A DNA stretch of 64,000 nt from Roseomonas sp. E05 (GCF_030063475.1 NZ_JASIRT010000020.1:22275-86274); one strand, 5' to 3'. Positions 45,175 through 54,887 are shown, numbered from the stretch's first letter. A program made the numbers and translations. Notes: a model not told the origin generated them from the sequence alone.

Positions 45175-46464
45175 TCATCGTGGTTGCGTTGGAAGGCCCG
45201 CATCTTCCCAGCTGCGGCGCAGCCGTGCCGGAGGCAGCACCCGCAGCACGTCACCGGGCTCAACCGCCGTCATCTCGTTGGCGGTGATTGTGATTGTGTC
45301 ATTCCTGCTGCGACGCTGAAGTATGTAGGAGGGGGCTTCGCTGGAGGCCTGCTGCAGAGGGCCGGTGCCGTAGATCTGGTTCATATCCTCCGCCTCATCC
45401 AGCAGGCCCTGTGCCATCTGCAGTCGCTTCTGTGCATCATCGAGGCCGGAGCGGGTGCGCTCCGCGTCGGCAAGAAGGTCCAGATGCCAATTTGTCTGCA
45501 GCGCGCGCATGGTCTGATCCGCTCGCACAATGCTCTGGCCGGCTCGCAGGAGCTCGGTGGCAAGCGCGCGCTTGCGTGCCTCGACTTCCGCGGCAGCAGA
45601 CGCCATGGCGAAGTCGCGAGCTGTGGTGGTCAGACCGCGGCTGCGCAGTGATCGGATTTCCTCCGCCTCCCGATCAACCACCGCCTGCCGTGCCTCCTGT
45701 GCCGCCAGTTGCTGTCGCAGCGAGGCTTCCTCTTCCTCTGCCAGGCGGCGCATCTCACGCTGCTCGCGCAGGGAGGCCGCCAGGGCGTCCCGCCGCGCAC
45801 GCATGGTGGCAGTCTCCTGCTGAACCAGCTGCTGCAGCGCAGGCTCGTTGATGCGGCTGGACAGCTCAGCGGGCATGGCAAGCTCTGCCTGCCCGTTCAG
45901 CTCTGCGCGGATGCGGGCGCGGCGGACCAGATACTCGTCGATGCGGGCTTGCTGCAGCTTGATTTCGCCTTCAGCGGCAGCAGTGTCACGACCCAGGCGA
46001 AGCGGCCCGACAAAAGGAGCGCGGTAGGTGCCGCCGGCAATCGCCACCGCCTGCATGACGGACAGCCCTGGCCGGTAGGCATATTCACCGGGCTTGTCGA
46101 CGAAGCCGGCGATGTAGAAGGGGCGGTATTGCACGATCTCGACCGCAGTGACTGGCGCGTTGATCAGGCCGGCGCGCGATTGGAGACGGTCGGAAATATC
46201 CTGGCCCAGTTGCTCGGGGGATCGCCCTTGCGCCGGAACCTGGCCGATCAACGGCAGGGACAGCATGCCCCCGGCATCGACCGTGAACTCGCCATTCAGC
46301 CGGACCCTGGGCTCGCCGCTGCTGCTCGACCATTCCGATACCGTCACCCGTACCCGGTCCAGGGAGTCGAGATCGTAGGCGGCCGCTGCCAGAGGCCATG
46401 CCAAAAGAAGAGGCGCAGCCAGAACCATGCGCCGCACCGGCGTTGAGCAGCAGTTGCGGATCAT
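45175..46464 (-). CDS. Outer-membrane polysaccharide export protein (OPX/Wza family)
   Basis: A 429-residue secreted protein. MVLAAPLLLAWPLAAAAYDL is a signal peptide end. The polysaccharide export (Poly_export) domain follows: RVRVTVSEW, GEFTVDAGGMLSLPLIGQV and LGQDISDRL. A soluble-ligand (SLBB-like) part contains FYIAGFVDKPGEYAYRPGLSVMQAV. Residues about 165-330 are a long charged coiled coil, as in KpsD/GumB-type relatives, reaching through the periplasm. No lipobox cysteine is evident after the signal peptide. It heads toward the plus-strand genes and is convergent with them. A ribosome-binding site is weak (AAGGA at a distance). Confidence 0.85.
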   Translation of the reverse strand: MIRNCCSTPVRRMVLAAPLLLAWPLAAAAYDLDSLDRVRVTVSEWSSSSGEPRVRLNGEFTVDAGGMLSLPLIGQVPAQGRSPEQLGQDISDRLQSRAGLINAPVTAVEIVQYRPFYIAGFVDKPGEYAYRPGLSVMQAVAIAGGTYRAPFVGPLRLGRDTAAAEGEIKLQQARIDEYLVRRARIRAELNGQAELAMPAELSSRINEPALQQLVQQETATMRARRDALAASLREQREMRRLAEEEEASLRQQLAAQEARQAVVDREAEEIRSLRSRGLTTTARDFAMASAAAEVEARKRALATELLRAGQSIVRADQTMRALQTNWHLDLLADAERTRSGLDDAQKRLQMAQGLLDEAEDMNQIYGTGPLQQASSEAPSYILQRRSRNDTITITANEMTAVEPGDVLRVLPPARLRRSWEDAGLPTQPR

Positions 46465-46545
46465 AAGAGCAAGGTCCTTTCCAAAGCGGGCTCAGGGTTA
46501 GGAGGCAGGTGCCGCAGGAAGGCCGGCGGCACCGTCAGGGCGAGG

Positions 46546-47952
46546 TCATCTTGCGTTCAAACGGGGTGCCGAGGAACGAGGAGCGAACAGCATGATGGTC
46601 AGCAGCGTGGTTGTCACTTGCGAGAAGTCAGTGGCGCGCATGAAAAAGGATTCTGTCAGGTTGATGGTGAACAACAGAACGATCAGGCCGAAAGCTGCTT
46701 CAACAGCGAAGCGCGCGCGCGATGGCAGGGCCGGCGCGGCGGCGATGATGGCGGCGAGCTTACGGCACAGCACCAGCATGAAGCCGGTCAGCAGGGCAAA
46801 ACCTATCGCCCCAAACTCGACCAGGAAATTGACATAACCGCTGTGGTAGTTGTCCAGCACCCAGCCATGGATACGCAGGAAACGATCGTAATAGGAGGCT
46901 TCGGTCCAGAAGCCCTGCACGCCGAATCCCAGCCATGGGCGGGTGGTCCAGGCATCGAGAGAAAACTGCCAGATGATAGTACGCTCGGTCAGGTCCACCT
47001 TTGTGCCGAAGAGCGGAAAGTAGGATAGGCCACTGAGCAGGATGAAGGTGATCCCTGCAGTTGCAAGCAACAGGCACAGGATCGGCAGATAAGACATCAG
47101 CCCTGCCAGCCGGGGTGAACGCCGCGCCAGCAGGACGCAGCCCACGGCGGCTGCGGCCATCACGGCGCCCCCTCGCGAGCCGGAGCCCAGTACCCCGGCG
47201 GTTCCGGCCAGCAGTCCCAGCAAGGCTATGGGGGACGGTTGGTAGCAGAGGCGCAACAAGCACAGGAACAGAAGGTTGGCGGCCACCGTCCCCAATGTCT
47301 GCTTCGATATGTAGATGCCGGACCAAAGGCCATCATGCTGCCAATTGTGGAGTACGCCAATCGATGGCATCGCAATCACCACCGCGATGGATGCCAGTAC
47401 CAGGAGCAACTGTGCCTGCATCAGCTGCTCGAAGAACTCGTGCCAGTGCAGCAGAGTCGCAGCACGCCAAGCGCCGAAGGTGGTCAGGAGCAGCACAAGC
47501 GCCTTGCCAAGGCTGTCATCCGGCTGGCCACTCCAGCTTGCCGAGAGAGCGACCCAGCCAACCACCAAGACGGGCAGGAGCAGGCCCGTGGTGACCGGGC
47601 GCTGCCGCTGTGTGCCGGGCAGGAAGCTGATGGCGATCAGTGCAAGCCATAGCCCCAGCGCGACAAGCTTCTGCGCGGTTTCCACTGTGGCGTCCGGCAA
47701 GCCGAAGAGGGCGGGGTTGAAGTTGCCGGCTGACATCACTGCGATCCCCAGCACCATCCATCGCGCTGACACGAGGGCCGGGGCGGCGGCGTAGAGGGGC
47801 TCTGCCGCGGCGTTGCGGATGGCGGCAAACGAAGGGCCAAGCGCGGTTGCAGGGTACTGTGACGGTTTCACGAAGGAGCCTACAGCCTTCTCGACAATTG
47901 GATCTGCGCGCATCTGCATCTTGGATGCATGCTGTTCTGATACCGCAAGCAT
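46546..47952 (-). CDS. O-antigen ligase/Wzy-type polymerase
   Basis: A 468-residue membrane protein with about 10-12 helices and the Wzy_C/O-antigen ligase periplasmic loop. SGSRGGAVMAAAAVGCVLL, DAWTTRPWLGFGVQGFWTEA and DNYHSGYVNFLVEFGAIGF are diagnostic, with the His of NxHxGxxxxL in HSGYVNFL. It probably polymerises repeat units in this Wzx/Wzy pathway. The ATG at 47952 is preferred because GGGGGAGCG precedes it. An earlier in-frame ATG exists at 47997. Same strand as OPX, 81 bp upstream of it, so likely cotranscribed. Confidence 0.87.
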   Translation of the reverse strand: MLAVSEQHASKMQMRADPIVEKAVGSFVKPSQYPATALGPSFAAIRNAAAEPLYAAAPALVSARWMVLGIAVMSAGNFNPALFGLPDATVETAQKLVALGLWLALIAISFLPGTQRQRPVTTGLLLPVLVVGWVALSASWSGQPDDSLGKALVLLLTTFGAWRAATLLHWHEFFEQLMQAQLLLVLASIAVVIAMPSIGVLHNWQHDGLWSGIYISKQTLGTVAANLLFLCLLRLCYQPSPIALLGLLAGTAGVLGSGSRGGAVMAAAAVGCVLLARRSPRLAGLMSYLPILCLLLATAGITFILLSGLSYFPLFGTKVDLTERTIIWQFSLDAWTTRPWLGFGVQGFWTEASYYDRFLRIHGWVLDNYHSGYVNFLVEFGAIGFALLTGFMLVLCRKLAAIIAAAPALPSRARFAVEAAFGLIVLLFTINLTESFFMRATDFSQVTTTLLTIMLFAPRSSAPRLNAR

Positions 47953-48193
47953 CGCTCCCCCCGTCTCACGATAACGAGAGAAGCCTAAAAAATGCATCTT
48001 TGCTTGCTGCGGTGAGGCGGATTTGCAGGATCATTCGAATGTTACCATATTGCACCAAGACGCGCCGCAGCATTCCGGGCTACGTTTTCTGTCCTGCGAG
48101 AGGCAAAGATTTTTTGACAGTGCATCTCCTTCAGCATGGGTGTCCGGCTGCCGTATTGCGGCGCAGGGGGGGCATGATGCCCTTCGGTAGCTG

Positions 48194-49729
48194 ATGCCGA
48201 TCTGGACCGGCTGGCCCCTTCTGCGGCGCCGCGAATTCCCGGCGGCACTGCGTTGGCTGCACTCCGGCGGTGCGATGCCGGTGGCAGCGCCTGCATTCGT
48301 CAACCGCCGCAGTATCCCGGACATGTACCCTGGCCGCAGCTGGGCCGAGCGGATTCAGGCCGGGATCGACGCACTGTCTGCGGCGGGGGGAGGGACGCTG
48401 CACCTGGATGGGCGGGTGTTCGAGGTCGACCGCACCATCCTGTTGCGACCTGCCGTGACGCTCGATGGCGGCTGCGGGGGCTTTCGCGCCATGCCGGGCT
48501 TCTCCGGCAGCGAGGTGGTGCGTGGCGACACTCAGCACATCGCCTACAATGCTCTTGGCTACGCCAGGGCCAGCAGCCTGCTCAACCTGGTCATCGACTG
48601 TAACCGCCAGACTGGTGTGCGTGGGCTCTATCAGCGCAACGTTCAAAAGGATCGCGTTACCGGGCTGCGCATCCGCAATTGCCTGGCGGATGGCTGGGTC
48701 GTCGACGGCGGCTACGAGATGATCGCCCATGACTTTGAGGTGATTGCCGCGACACGGCGCGATGGGGGCATCGCGCCGGCACCACTGCGGCGTGGGCTGA
48801 TCTGCTCCGCCTCCGACAGCCATTTCTCGGATGGGGTGCTGCAGCATTTTCCGATCGGCGTGTTTCTGCCGGGTGCCCACAACCATTGCGCGCGACTGCA
48901 TGCCTGGTCCACCTACTACGCCGCCGATCCACCCATGCTGATCGGCTTTTTATGCCATGGCGAGGCCAACACATTCACGGCCTGCAGTGCTGACAGCCCC
49001 CGCCTGCTGGACAATGCTGTGCCAGTGAGCCACGAGAATGGCGGCTACGGCTTCCTGCTGGAGCTGCACGCCATCAACACGCGGCTGATCGCCTGCACCG
49101 TGCAGATGGCGGATTTCGGCGACAGCGGCGCGCTGCCGCCGAAATCCACCGTGGTTCCGGTGTACTGCGGTCAGGTCCGCACCACCATCGTCGGCCTCGA
49201 GACACGGGATCACGGAAAGGCCGGTTTTGCCGTCCCTGTGCAGGCGCCCAGCGATGGGGTGCTGCGGGAAACCACGATCCTGGGCGGCAACGTGCATGAA
49301 GGTATGCCGCACAGCATGCTCCTGCCGGGCCAGGAAGTGGCGCCTTTTGCGCCGCAGCTGCGGATCGGGGAGGCAACGCGGCCGCGACAGATTCGGCAAT
49401 CCGGTCTCGCCAAACGTGTGGCCGGGATGACCTTCTTCGAAATCAGCCTGGATCTCGCCGAGCGTGGCGCGGGCCAGGGCGCGGTGACGATCGATGGTTT
49501 GCCGGACATTCCGGTGGCGGGGCTGCCGGGGCATTGCGCCGCCTTTGTTCCCGCGCTGCGTGGCTGGGCCGGGCGCAACCCGGTGGTCGCCCTTTTGCAG
49601 GCGGGCCGCCAGGATATCTGCCTGGTGCATCAGTTCACCGGTGCATCCGTGACCGAGCGAGATCTGACCGATGCGGCTGGCCTCACCCTGGCCGGCCATT
49701 ACACCACGCATGCCGTCGGTCTGGCATGA
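48194..49729 (+). CDS. Right-handed beta-helix (pectate-lyase-superfamily-like) protein
   Basis: A 511-residue protein opening with a pectate-lyase-3-like segment (MYPGRSWAERIQAGIDALSA then GGGTLHLDGRVFEVDRTILL) and continuing with short beta-helix repeats (SLLNLVIDCNRQ, VTGLRIRNCLADG, TTIVGLETRDHGKAGF). Such proteins cleave or trim acidic polysaccharides, or act as epimerases. I see no clear signal peptide. It lies between divergent EPS genes and the co-polymerase gene, so it could process the polymer made here. Start ATG 48194 is uncertain because the ribosome-binding site is weak. Confidence 0.65.
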   Translation: MPIWTGWPLLRRREFPAALRWLHSGGAMPVAAPAFVNRRSIPDMYPGRSWAERIQAGIDALSAAGGGTLHLDGRVFEVDRTILLRPAVTLDGGCGGFRAMPGFSGSEVVRGDTQHIAYNALGYARASSLLNLVIDCNRQTGVRGLYQRNVQKDRVTGLRIRNCLADGWVVDGGYEMIAHDFEVIAATRRDGGIAPAPLRRGLICSASDSHFSDGVLQHFPIGVFLPGAHNHCARLHAWSTYYAADPPMLIGFLCHGEANTFTACSADSPRLLDNAVPVSHENGGYGFLLELHAINTRLIACTVQMADFGDSGALPPKSTVVPVYCGQVRTTIVGLETRDHGKAGFAVPVQAPSDGVLRETTILGGNVHEGMPHSMLLPGQEVAPFAPQLRIGEATRPRQIRQSGLAKRVAGMTFFEISLDLAERGAGQGAVTIDGLPDIPVAGLPGHCAAFVPALRGWAGRNPVVALLQAGRQDICLVHQFTGASVTERDLTDAAGLTLAGHYTTHAVGLA

Positions 49730-49756
49730 TTCCTGATCCAGCCCGGAGAGTTCCTC

Positions 49757-51226
49757 ATGCCTGAGGGCCATGGCTACAATCCCCCATCATTGGCCCTGAC
49801 GGCGGCCATGCCGGCGGCCTTCGTACCGGAGCCTGCGCCCCGCTCGGAACTGCGGGCGGTGTCGGGCTTCCTGGCGCGCAACTGGCGGCTGATTGCCGGC
49901 GCCGCGCTCACGATGCTGCTGGCCGGCCTGCTGGCTTCGCTGGTGCTGCCGCCACGCTATAGCGCGACCACCTCGCTTGTGGTGGAAAGTCGCCCTCCGC
50001 GTGCGATTCCGGAGGCAACCGCGAGCGCCGACGCGCCGGGCTATGTGGACACGCAGATCCTGACCATCCAATCGGACCTGATCCTGGCTTCCGTGGTGAA
50101 GGAGCTGCAACTGCAAGAGGATCCGGAGTTCAGCCGCCTGCCATGGTCGCCAAAGTCCTGGTTGCTGGGCCTGGCGCAGCCAGATGAGGCCGCTCCTGAC
50201 GAGGTGCGGGCACTGCGTGAGCAGGCAGCGATCAACCAGCTGCGCAAGCGCTCGGCCGTGCGCCGTCTGGGGACATCCTTCGTTGTCGATATCAGCGTGA
50301 CTTCCAACAATCCGGGCAAGTCTGCGCGCATCGCCAACGCCGTGGCCGACACTTTCGTGGAAGATCAACGCCGCCTGACCATGCAGATCACCGAGCGCGC
50401 CAACCCTGCTTCTGCCACCCGCATCATTACACCGGCGGCGGCGCCGCTGCAGCGTTCAGGCCCTGGTACACTTCTGATGGCGCTGGTCGCAGGCATCGGC
50501 GGGGCGGTGGGAGGCGCAGGGTTTGCGGCGCTGCGCGAGGTGCTGGACCGCCGGCTGCGCAGCCGCAGGCAGGTGGAGCAGGATACCGGCCTGGTCTGCG
50601 CCGCCGTGGTGCCGTGGCTGAAGCCGGCGGTGCAGAAGGGTGCCGGGCAGGAGAATCCATTGCTGCGCCAGGTGCTGGATCAGCCAAGCTCTGCATTTTC
50701 ACAGGCGGTCCGTGCAGTGCGCTCGATGCTGGAGGAATGGAAGCCGGAAGGCGGATGCCTGGCGGTGGGCCTCTGCGGGGCAGCGGCCGGGGCCGGCAGC
50801 TCGGTGCTGGCCTACAATTTGGCATTGTTGCTGGCGGAGGAGGGGCGGCGCGTTCTGCTCATCAACGCCGACGAGATGCGCGGCCGCCCGTCCCGGAAAA
50901 CCGAAGCGGGATCGCCTCCCAGCGCCGCGCATCATCCGGGTCTGCAAATCCGTCCGCTCGGCCATGAAGAGGGGCGAAGCAGCCCCGGAACACGGCTGAT
51001 GACCCTACTGCGCAACGAAGCCGCCGAGCATGATGTGGTTCTGGTGGATCTGCCGAACCCGGCAGAGTCCGGCGATGCCCGCGCTCTGACCGGTGCTGTC
51101 GATGCGCTGTTCGTTGTGGTGCAATGGAAGCGAACAGAGGCGGAGCAGGTGCTGGACCTGCTCCGTTGCGTCCCTCAGCCGGACAGGAAGCAGATCGCGG
51201 TCGTCCTGAACAAGGCGCGGCACTGA
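49757..51226 (+). CDS. PCP-2a polysaccharide co-polymerase with degenerate BY-kinase domain
   Basis: A 489-residue Wzz/ExoP-type protein. Helix 1 is about 43-64, then a periplasmic Wzz-like domain (YSATTSLVVESRPPRAIPEA, TQILTIQSDLILASVV), and helix 2 about 236-258. The cytoplasmic ATPase-like domain has a P-loop GAAAGAGSS (341-349) in which the usual GKS/T lysine is missing, an altered A' motif LLINADEMRGRPS and a Walker B VVLVDLP (428-433). There is no tyrosine-rich tail. It therefore probably controls chain length without autokinase activity. Start ATG 49757 lies 27 bp after the beta-helix gene. Confidence 0.83.
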   Translation: MPEGHGYNPPSLALTAAMPAAFVPEPAPRSELRAVSGFLARNWRLIAGAALTMLLAGLLASLVLPPRYSATTSLVVESRPPRAIPEATASADAPGYVDTQILTIQSDLILASVVKELQLQEDPEFSRLPWSPKSWLLGLAQPDEAAPDEVRALREQAAINQLRKRSAVRRLGTSFVVDISVTSNNPGKSARIANAVADTFVEDQRRLTMQITERANPASATRIITPAAAPLQRSGPGTLLMALVAGIGGAVGGAGFAALREVLDRRLRSRRQVEQDTGLVCAAVVPWLKPAVQKGAGQENPLLRQVLDQPSSAFSQAVRAVRSMLEEWKPEGGCLAVGLCGAAAGAGSSVLAYNLALLLAEEGRRVLLINADEMRGRPSRKTEAGSPPSAAHHPGLQIRPLGHEEGRSSPGTRLMTLLRNEAAEHDVVLVDLPNPAESGDARALTGAVDALFVVVQWKRTEAEQVLDLLRCVPQPDRKQIAVVLNKARH

Positions 51227-51314
51227 GCTGCTGTGCTGCGGCCGCGCCGCCTGGCGCGACCGCAGCATGCGGTTTCCGCACGGCTGAAGCCAGCCGCTCT
51301 GAAGCTGCCTCCCC

Positions 51315-52754
51315 TCAGGCGATGGAGTCGTATACCCGGACGTAGTCGACGGCGATGTCGACATGACTGACGGCGCTGTCGGGCGTGCCATACCAGCTTT
51401 GGCTGGGCGACCCGACATAGCCCATCAGTGCAACGCTCATCGGCTCGGAGGCGATGTGCGTCGTCATGGTGTGCTGGGCCTTGCCATCGACGAGCAGGGT
51501 GATGCTGTCCGGCGTCCACTCAAGGCCATAGGTGTGCCATTCCGCGTAATTGAGCGCGAACTGATGGGTTTCCTGCACATTGTCGCCGTTGCCGCCCGGT
51601 CCCTGCCAGTGGTTGGTGAAAAGGCCGTCGCCCTTCGGCGTTTCCAGGATATCGATCTCGGGCGGCCAGTGATCATCATCGGACGGCCAGAGCAGGAAGC
51701 ACATACCTGCACCGGTGACTTCCTGGGAAGCCTTGGCGCGAATCTCGACCTTGCCGTACTGGAAGCCGAAACCAGCTCCGTCAGGCGTGGTATAGGCGGC
51801 GAGGCCACCGACATGCCAGCCATCCGCCTGCCGGTCGAGTCCGATATTCAGTTGGCCGCCCGACTCCGAGAGTTGATTACGGTCCCAAAAGAACCCGTCA
51901 TTGTCCCATGAGCGACCGTCAAACAGGTTGGTCCACTTGGAAGTGTCAATGCGGGTGTCGTTGAACTCGTCTGACCATGTTGGCGTGGACGCGAAGTCGC
52001 TGGCGCTCTGCGGAACCGTTGCTCCTTCGGTGAAGCTGAACTGGCCGGGCCTTGCGGAGCTGGGCACGCCGATATCGACCTTGAGATCGGCGCCGTTGTA
52101 GCTGGCGCCGTCGATGAACAGGTTGCGGTCGGTGCTGACGGAGCCGCCATAGGCGTCGTTGAGGAAACTGACCGACACCTGGTGCGCGCCTGCGGCCCAG
52201 TCGCCGTGCAGGGTCAGCGTGTCGCTGAGTCCGGCGTTGTGGTCGGCCGAGGCGGTGAATGTGCCGCCGACCTGCTTGCCGTCGACCTTGACGATGTACT
52301 GGGCGCTGCCCTGCCAGGCCTGCTGGCTCACCTTCAGCACCAGGGTGTCACTGCCACTGCCGGCACTCAGCGCAACCGGTGCCAGGCTCGCGGAGGCCCC
52401 TTCGGTGAAGCTGAACTGGCCGGGCCTTGCGGAGCTGGGCACGCCGATATCGACCTTGAGATCGGCGCCGTTGTAGCTGGCGCCGTCGATGAACAGGTTG
52501 CGGTCGGTGCTGGCGGAGCCGCCATAGGCGTCGTTGAGGAAACTGACCGACACCTGATGCGCGCCTGCGGCCCAGTCGCCGTGCAGGGTCAGCGTGTCGC
52601 TGAGTCCGGCGTTGTGGTCGGCTGAGGCGGTGAATGTGCCGCCGACCTGCTTGCCGTCAACCTTGACGATGTATTGGGCGCTGCCCCGCCAGGCATTCTG
52701 GCTGATTTGAAGTATCAGTTTATCGGTACCCGAGCCTGCGCTGAGTGCAACCAC
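51315..52754 (-). CDS. GH16 endoglycanase with two CBM60-like carbohydrate-binding repeats
   Basis: A 479-residue protein. Two almost identical repeats of about 125 residues, with LILQISQNAWRGSAQYIVKV and DTLTLHGDWAAGAHQVSVSF in the first, resemble xylan-binding CBM60-type domains. They are followed by a GH16 catalytic domain (WSDEFNDTRIDTSKWTNLF) with the active-site E366-I-D368-I-L-E371 motif in HWPPEIDILETPKG. GH16 enzymes cleave beta-1,3/1,4 glucans and similar backbones. No N-terminal signal peptide is seen, so type I-like secretion, as in rhizobial ExsH, is possible. Start GTG 52754 is chosen because GGGAG lies six bases upstream. A TTG at 52796 is the alternative. Confidence 0.85.
   Translation of the reverse strand: MVALSAGSGTDKLILQISQNAWRGSAQYIVKVDGKQVGGTFTASADHNAGLSDTLTLHGDWAAGAHQVSVSFLNDAYGGSASTDRNLFIDGASYNGADLKVDIGVPSSARPGQFSFTEGASASLAPVALSAGSGSDTLVLKVSQQAWQGSAQYIVKVDGKQVGGTFTASADHNAGLSDTLTLHGDWAAGAHQVSVSFLNDAYGGSVSTDRNLFIDGASYNGADLKVDIGVPSSARPGQFSFTEGATVPQSASDFASTPTWSDEFNDTRIDTSKWTNLFDGRSWDNDGFFWDRNQLSESGGQLNIGLDRQADGWHVGGLAAYTTPDGAGFGFQYGKVEIRAKASQEVTGAGMCFLLWPSDDDHWPPEIDILETPKGDGLFTNHWQGPGGNGDNVQETHQFALNYAEWHTYGLEWTPDSITLLVDGKAQHTMTTHIASEPMSVALMGYVGSPSQSWYGTPDSAVSHVDIAVDYVRVYDSIA
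52024..52319 (-). repeat. Direct repeat copy A within the GH16 gene
   Basis: A 296-bp unit that recurs 375 bp to the right with six mismatches by my count (about 98% identity), encoding the second binding module. The conservation at silent positions shows a recent duplication or gene conversion. Confidence 0.9.
52399..52694 (-). repeat. Direct repeat copy B within the GH16 gene
   Basis: The second 296-bp unit, encoding the first binding module. Differences from copy A are single-base changes scattered along the unit. The spacer between copies (52320-52398) is less similar. Confidence 0.9.
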
Positions 52755-53858
52755 GAAAAGCTCCCGTCTTGGAGGGTTTGCCTGGATTTTTCCCAAGGCG
52801 AACGCTAATTAGCTAGGTATTAATGAAAAGTTAATGCCTATTTTTTTGTTTCAAGATTTTTCAAAGCCTGAATTTGTATTTATTTTCTTCATCCATTACG
52901 GATTTTTCTGTAATTATTTCTTTGCGCAGGTGGTTTTATTGCAAATTCTAATTCCATTTAAGGAGATTTAAATAACAAGATAATAAACTTAAAGTTGGTA
53001 TTCTGGAATCCCCAGCACGAAAGCCCAAGCCCTTAAGGTAAGTGGCTGCCGGTCTTGGTTGTGCCGGAGGGAGGCTTTCGCGCGGCCGGAGATCTGGCGG
53101 GGCGCCTTGATCCGCCTGGGGGTCGAGGTGCGGGGTGGCAATGCTGTTCGGAAGTGGGGCACGATGGTTATCCAGGCGCCTTAAAGGCGCGGGCAGACCC
53201 GCAGAAGGCCTTTCCCGGATTTGGCCAGAGGAAGCGCACGGCAGGGAACTGAGTGGCTTCGATGGGAGGTCGTCAAGTGCGGGCAGGGCATGAAGTCCTG
53301 GGCTGAGAACCTGGTTCGCCCTGCTTCTCGGAAGGACGCGGCCTGAGCGCGAGCGAACCATATGGGCCGAGAACAGCTCAGGCAGGCGGCGGATAGAAAG
53401 CTGCCGGTGACCGGCGGAAGACTATTCGTGCTGCAGCTCTGGTTGCCGCCGGAAGCGCGGCCAGGCATCTGCGGCGCTGCACATCCCTCCGGACTCGTGG
53501 CGGAATTTTGCAGGCTGCACCAGGCGCCGCAGCGCTGCGGTGCGTTTCCTGGCCTGTGGAAAGGATGGCAAACCATCGTCGCCTGTCAGTCACATCCGGC
53601 CGAAGTGGCGGAGGAAGCGTGGGCGCTGGCTGCATCCCCGCTGGGCTTGCTGTCGGAGCGGGCCGGACAGCGGGAGCACGCGCTGTTCCCGGTGCTCAAC
53701 GGCCTGCCCTGAAGGTGCAGACCGGCGCAACCAGGCGCTGGGTGCCCGGCGAGCGGCCCGCCAGCAGCTCAGCGCTGACGGGCCACAGCTTGCCTCGAAG
53801 CCCTGGCCAGCTCTCCAATCTGCCCCATGCCTGCGGCAGGACGCAAAGCCCGGCGCCG
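52755..53858. other. Intergenic region at the right edge of the exopolysaccharide locus
   Basis: About 1.1 kb. The first 250 bp (52790-53030) are strongly AT-rich and probably hold the GH16 promoter. From 53030 to 53858 base composition returns to high GC. Short frames such as 53362-53712 (plus) are open, but their products match no family I know and lack consistent codon bias. I see no intact gene. A decayed mobile element is possible but not shown. Confidence 0.45.
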
Positions 53859-54887
53859 CTAGCCGGCGCTGCGCCGCCGGTTCCGCAGTCGCTGGGCGTA
53901 GACGTTGATGACCAGCGCCAGCAGCAGTACCAGCCCGCGGATCAGGATCTTCAGGAAACTGTCCATGCGGATGTGGTCGAGCCCATTGTTCAGCACGCCC
54001 AGTACCAGCAGGCCGACAATGGTGTTGCCGATGCCGCCCTGGCCGCCGAACAGGCTGGTGCCGCCGACGACGACGGCGGAAATGGCATCCAGCAGGTAGT
54101 TATCGAACTGGTTCTGCTGCGCGCTGCCGAAATAGGCCACGCCGAGCATGCCGGCCAGACCCGAGCAGAGGGCGGAGATGACCAGTACCGCACCCACCAC
54201 CGCCTTGACGCTGACGCCCGAGTGCTCGGCCGCCTCGCGGTTGCCGCCGACCATATAGACGTAGCGTCCAAATCGCGTGTAGGCCAGCACCAGGTGCCCC
54301 AGCAGCAGGACCAGTGCGGCCACCACCACGATCCAGGGCACCGGGCCGAGCGAGCCGCTGCCCAGCGTGACGATCGCCTCCGGCACGTTGTAGGCGATCT
54401 GGCCGCGGACCAGCAGGGCGGCGATGCCGTTGGCGATCTGCAGCATGGCCAGGGTCATGATGAAGGATGGAATGCCGATCCGGGTCACGCCGAAGGCGGT
54501 GACGGCGCCGAGCGCGAGACAGCCCAGCAGCGCGACCAGGATCGCCAGGGGGCCGGGCAGGGGCAGGTTGGCAATGTTCACGCTGGCGTCCTGTACGGTC
54601 AGGAAGGCCAGCAGGATGCCGGTCGCGTTCGCGACGCTGGCCACGCTCAGGTCGATCTCAGCGCAAAGGATGACGTAGGTGAGCCCTACCGCGATGATGG
54701 CGGTGATCGAAACCTGCTGCAGGATGTTGGCCAGGTTTGCCATGGTGGGGAAGGAGGGGCTGAGTGCGCTGAAGAGCGCGACCAGTGCCAGCAGCGTGGC
54801 GAAGGGCGCCAGGTTGCGGAGCTGGCCGCCGAGGCGCTGCCAGAGTGGCTCTCGCAGCGGCGTCCGTTCGGTCAGGGGAGCGGACAT
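53859..54887 (-). CDS. Ribose-type ABC transporter permease
   Basis: A 342-residue membrane protein of the RbsC/AraH family: YVILCAEIDLSVASVANATG, IPSFIMTLAMLQIANGIAAL, YMVGGNREAAEHSGVSVKA and GGTSLFGGQGGIGNTIVG. ATG 54887 is preferred over an in-frame upstream start because GAAGGAAG precedes it and the family begins there. It is the last gene of a three-gene minus-strand operon, ten bases after the ATPase gene. Confidence 0.9.
   Translation of the reverse strand: MSAPLTERTPLREPLWQRLGGQLRNLAPFATLLALVALFSALSPSFPTMANLANILQQVSITAIIAVGLTYVILCAEIDLSVASVANATGILLAFLTVQDASVNIANLPLPGPLAILVALLGCLALGAVTAFGVTRIGIPSFIMTLAMLQIANGIAALLVRGQIAYNVPEAIVTLGSGSLGPVPWIVVVAALVLLLGHLVLAYTRFGRYVYMVGGNREAAEHSGVSVKAVVGAVLVISALCSGLAGMLGVAYFGSAQQNQFDNYLLDAISAVVVGGTSLFGGQGGIGNTIVGLLVLGVLNNGLDHIRMDSFLKILIRGLVLLLALVINVYAQRLRNRRRSAG

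Noticed and set aside
52024..52694. The 296-bp repeats considered as part of a CRISPR or other repeat array
   Set aside because: Only two copies, both in frame inside a gene and encoding a protein domain.
53362..53712. A possible small gene in the 52.8-53.9 kb gap
   Set aside because: The predicted protein has no recognisable motif, no good ribosome-binding site and no supporting neighbour. Left as unannotated intergenic sequence.
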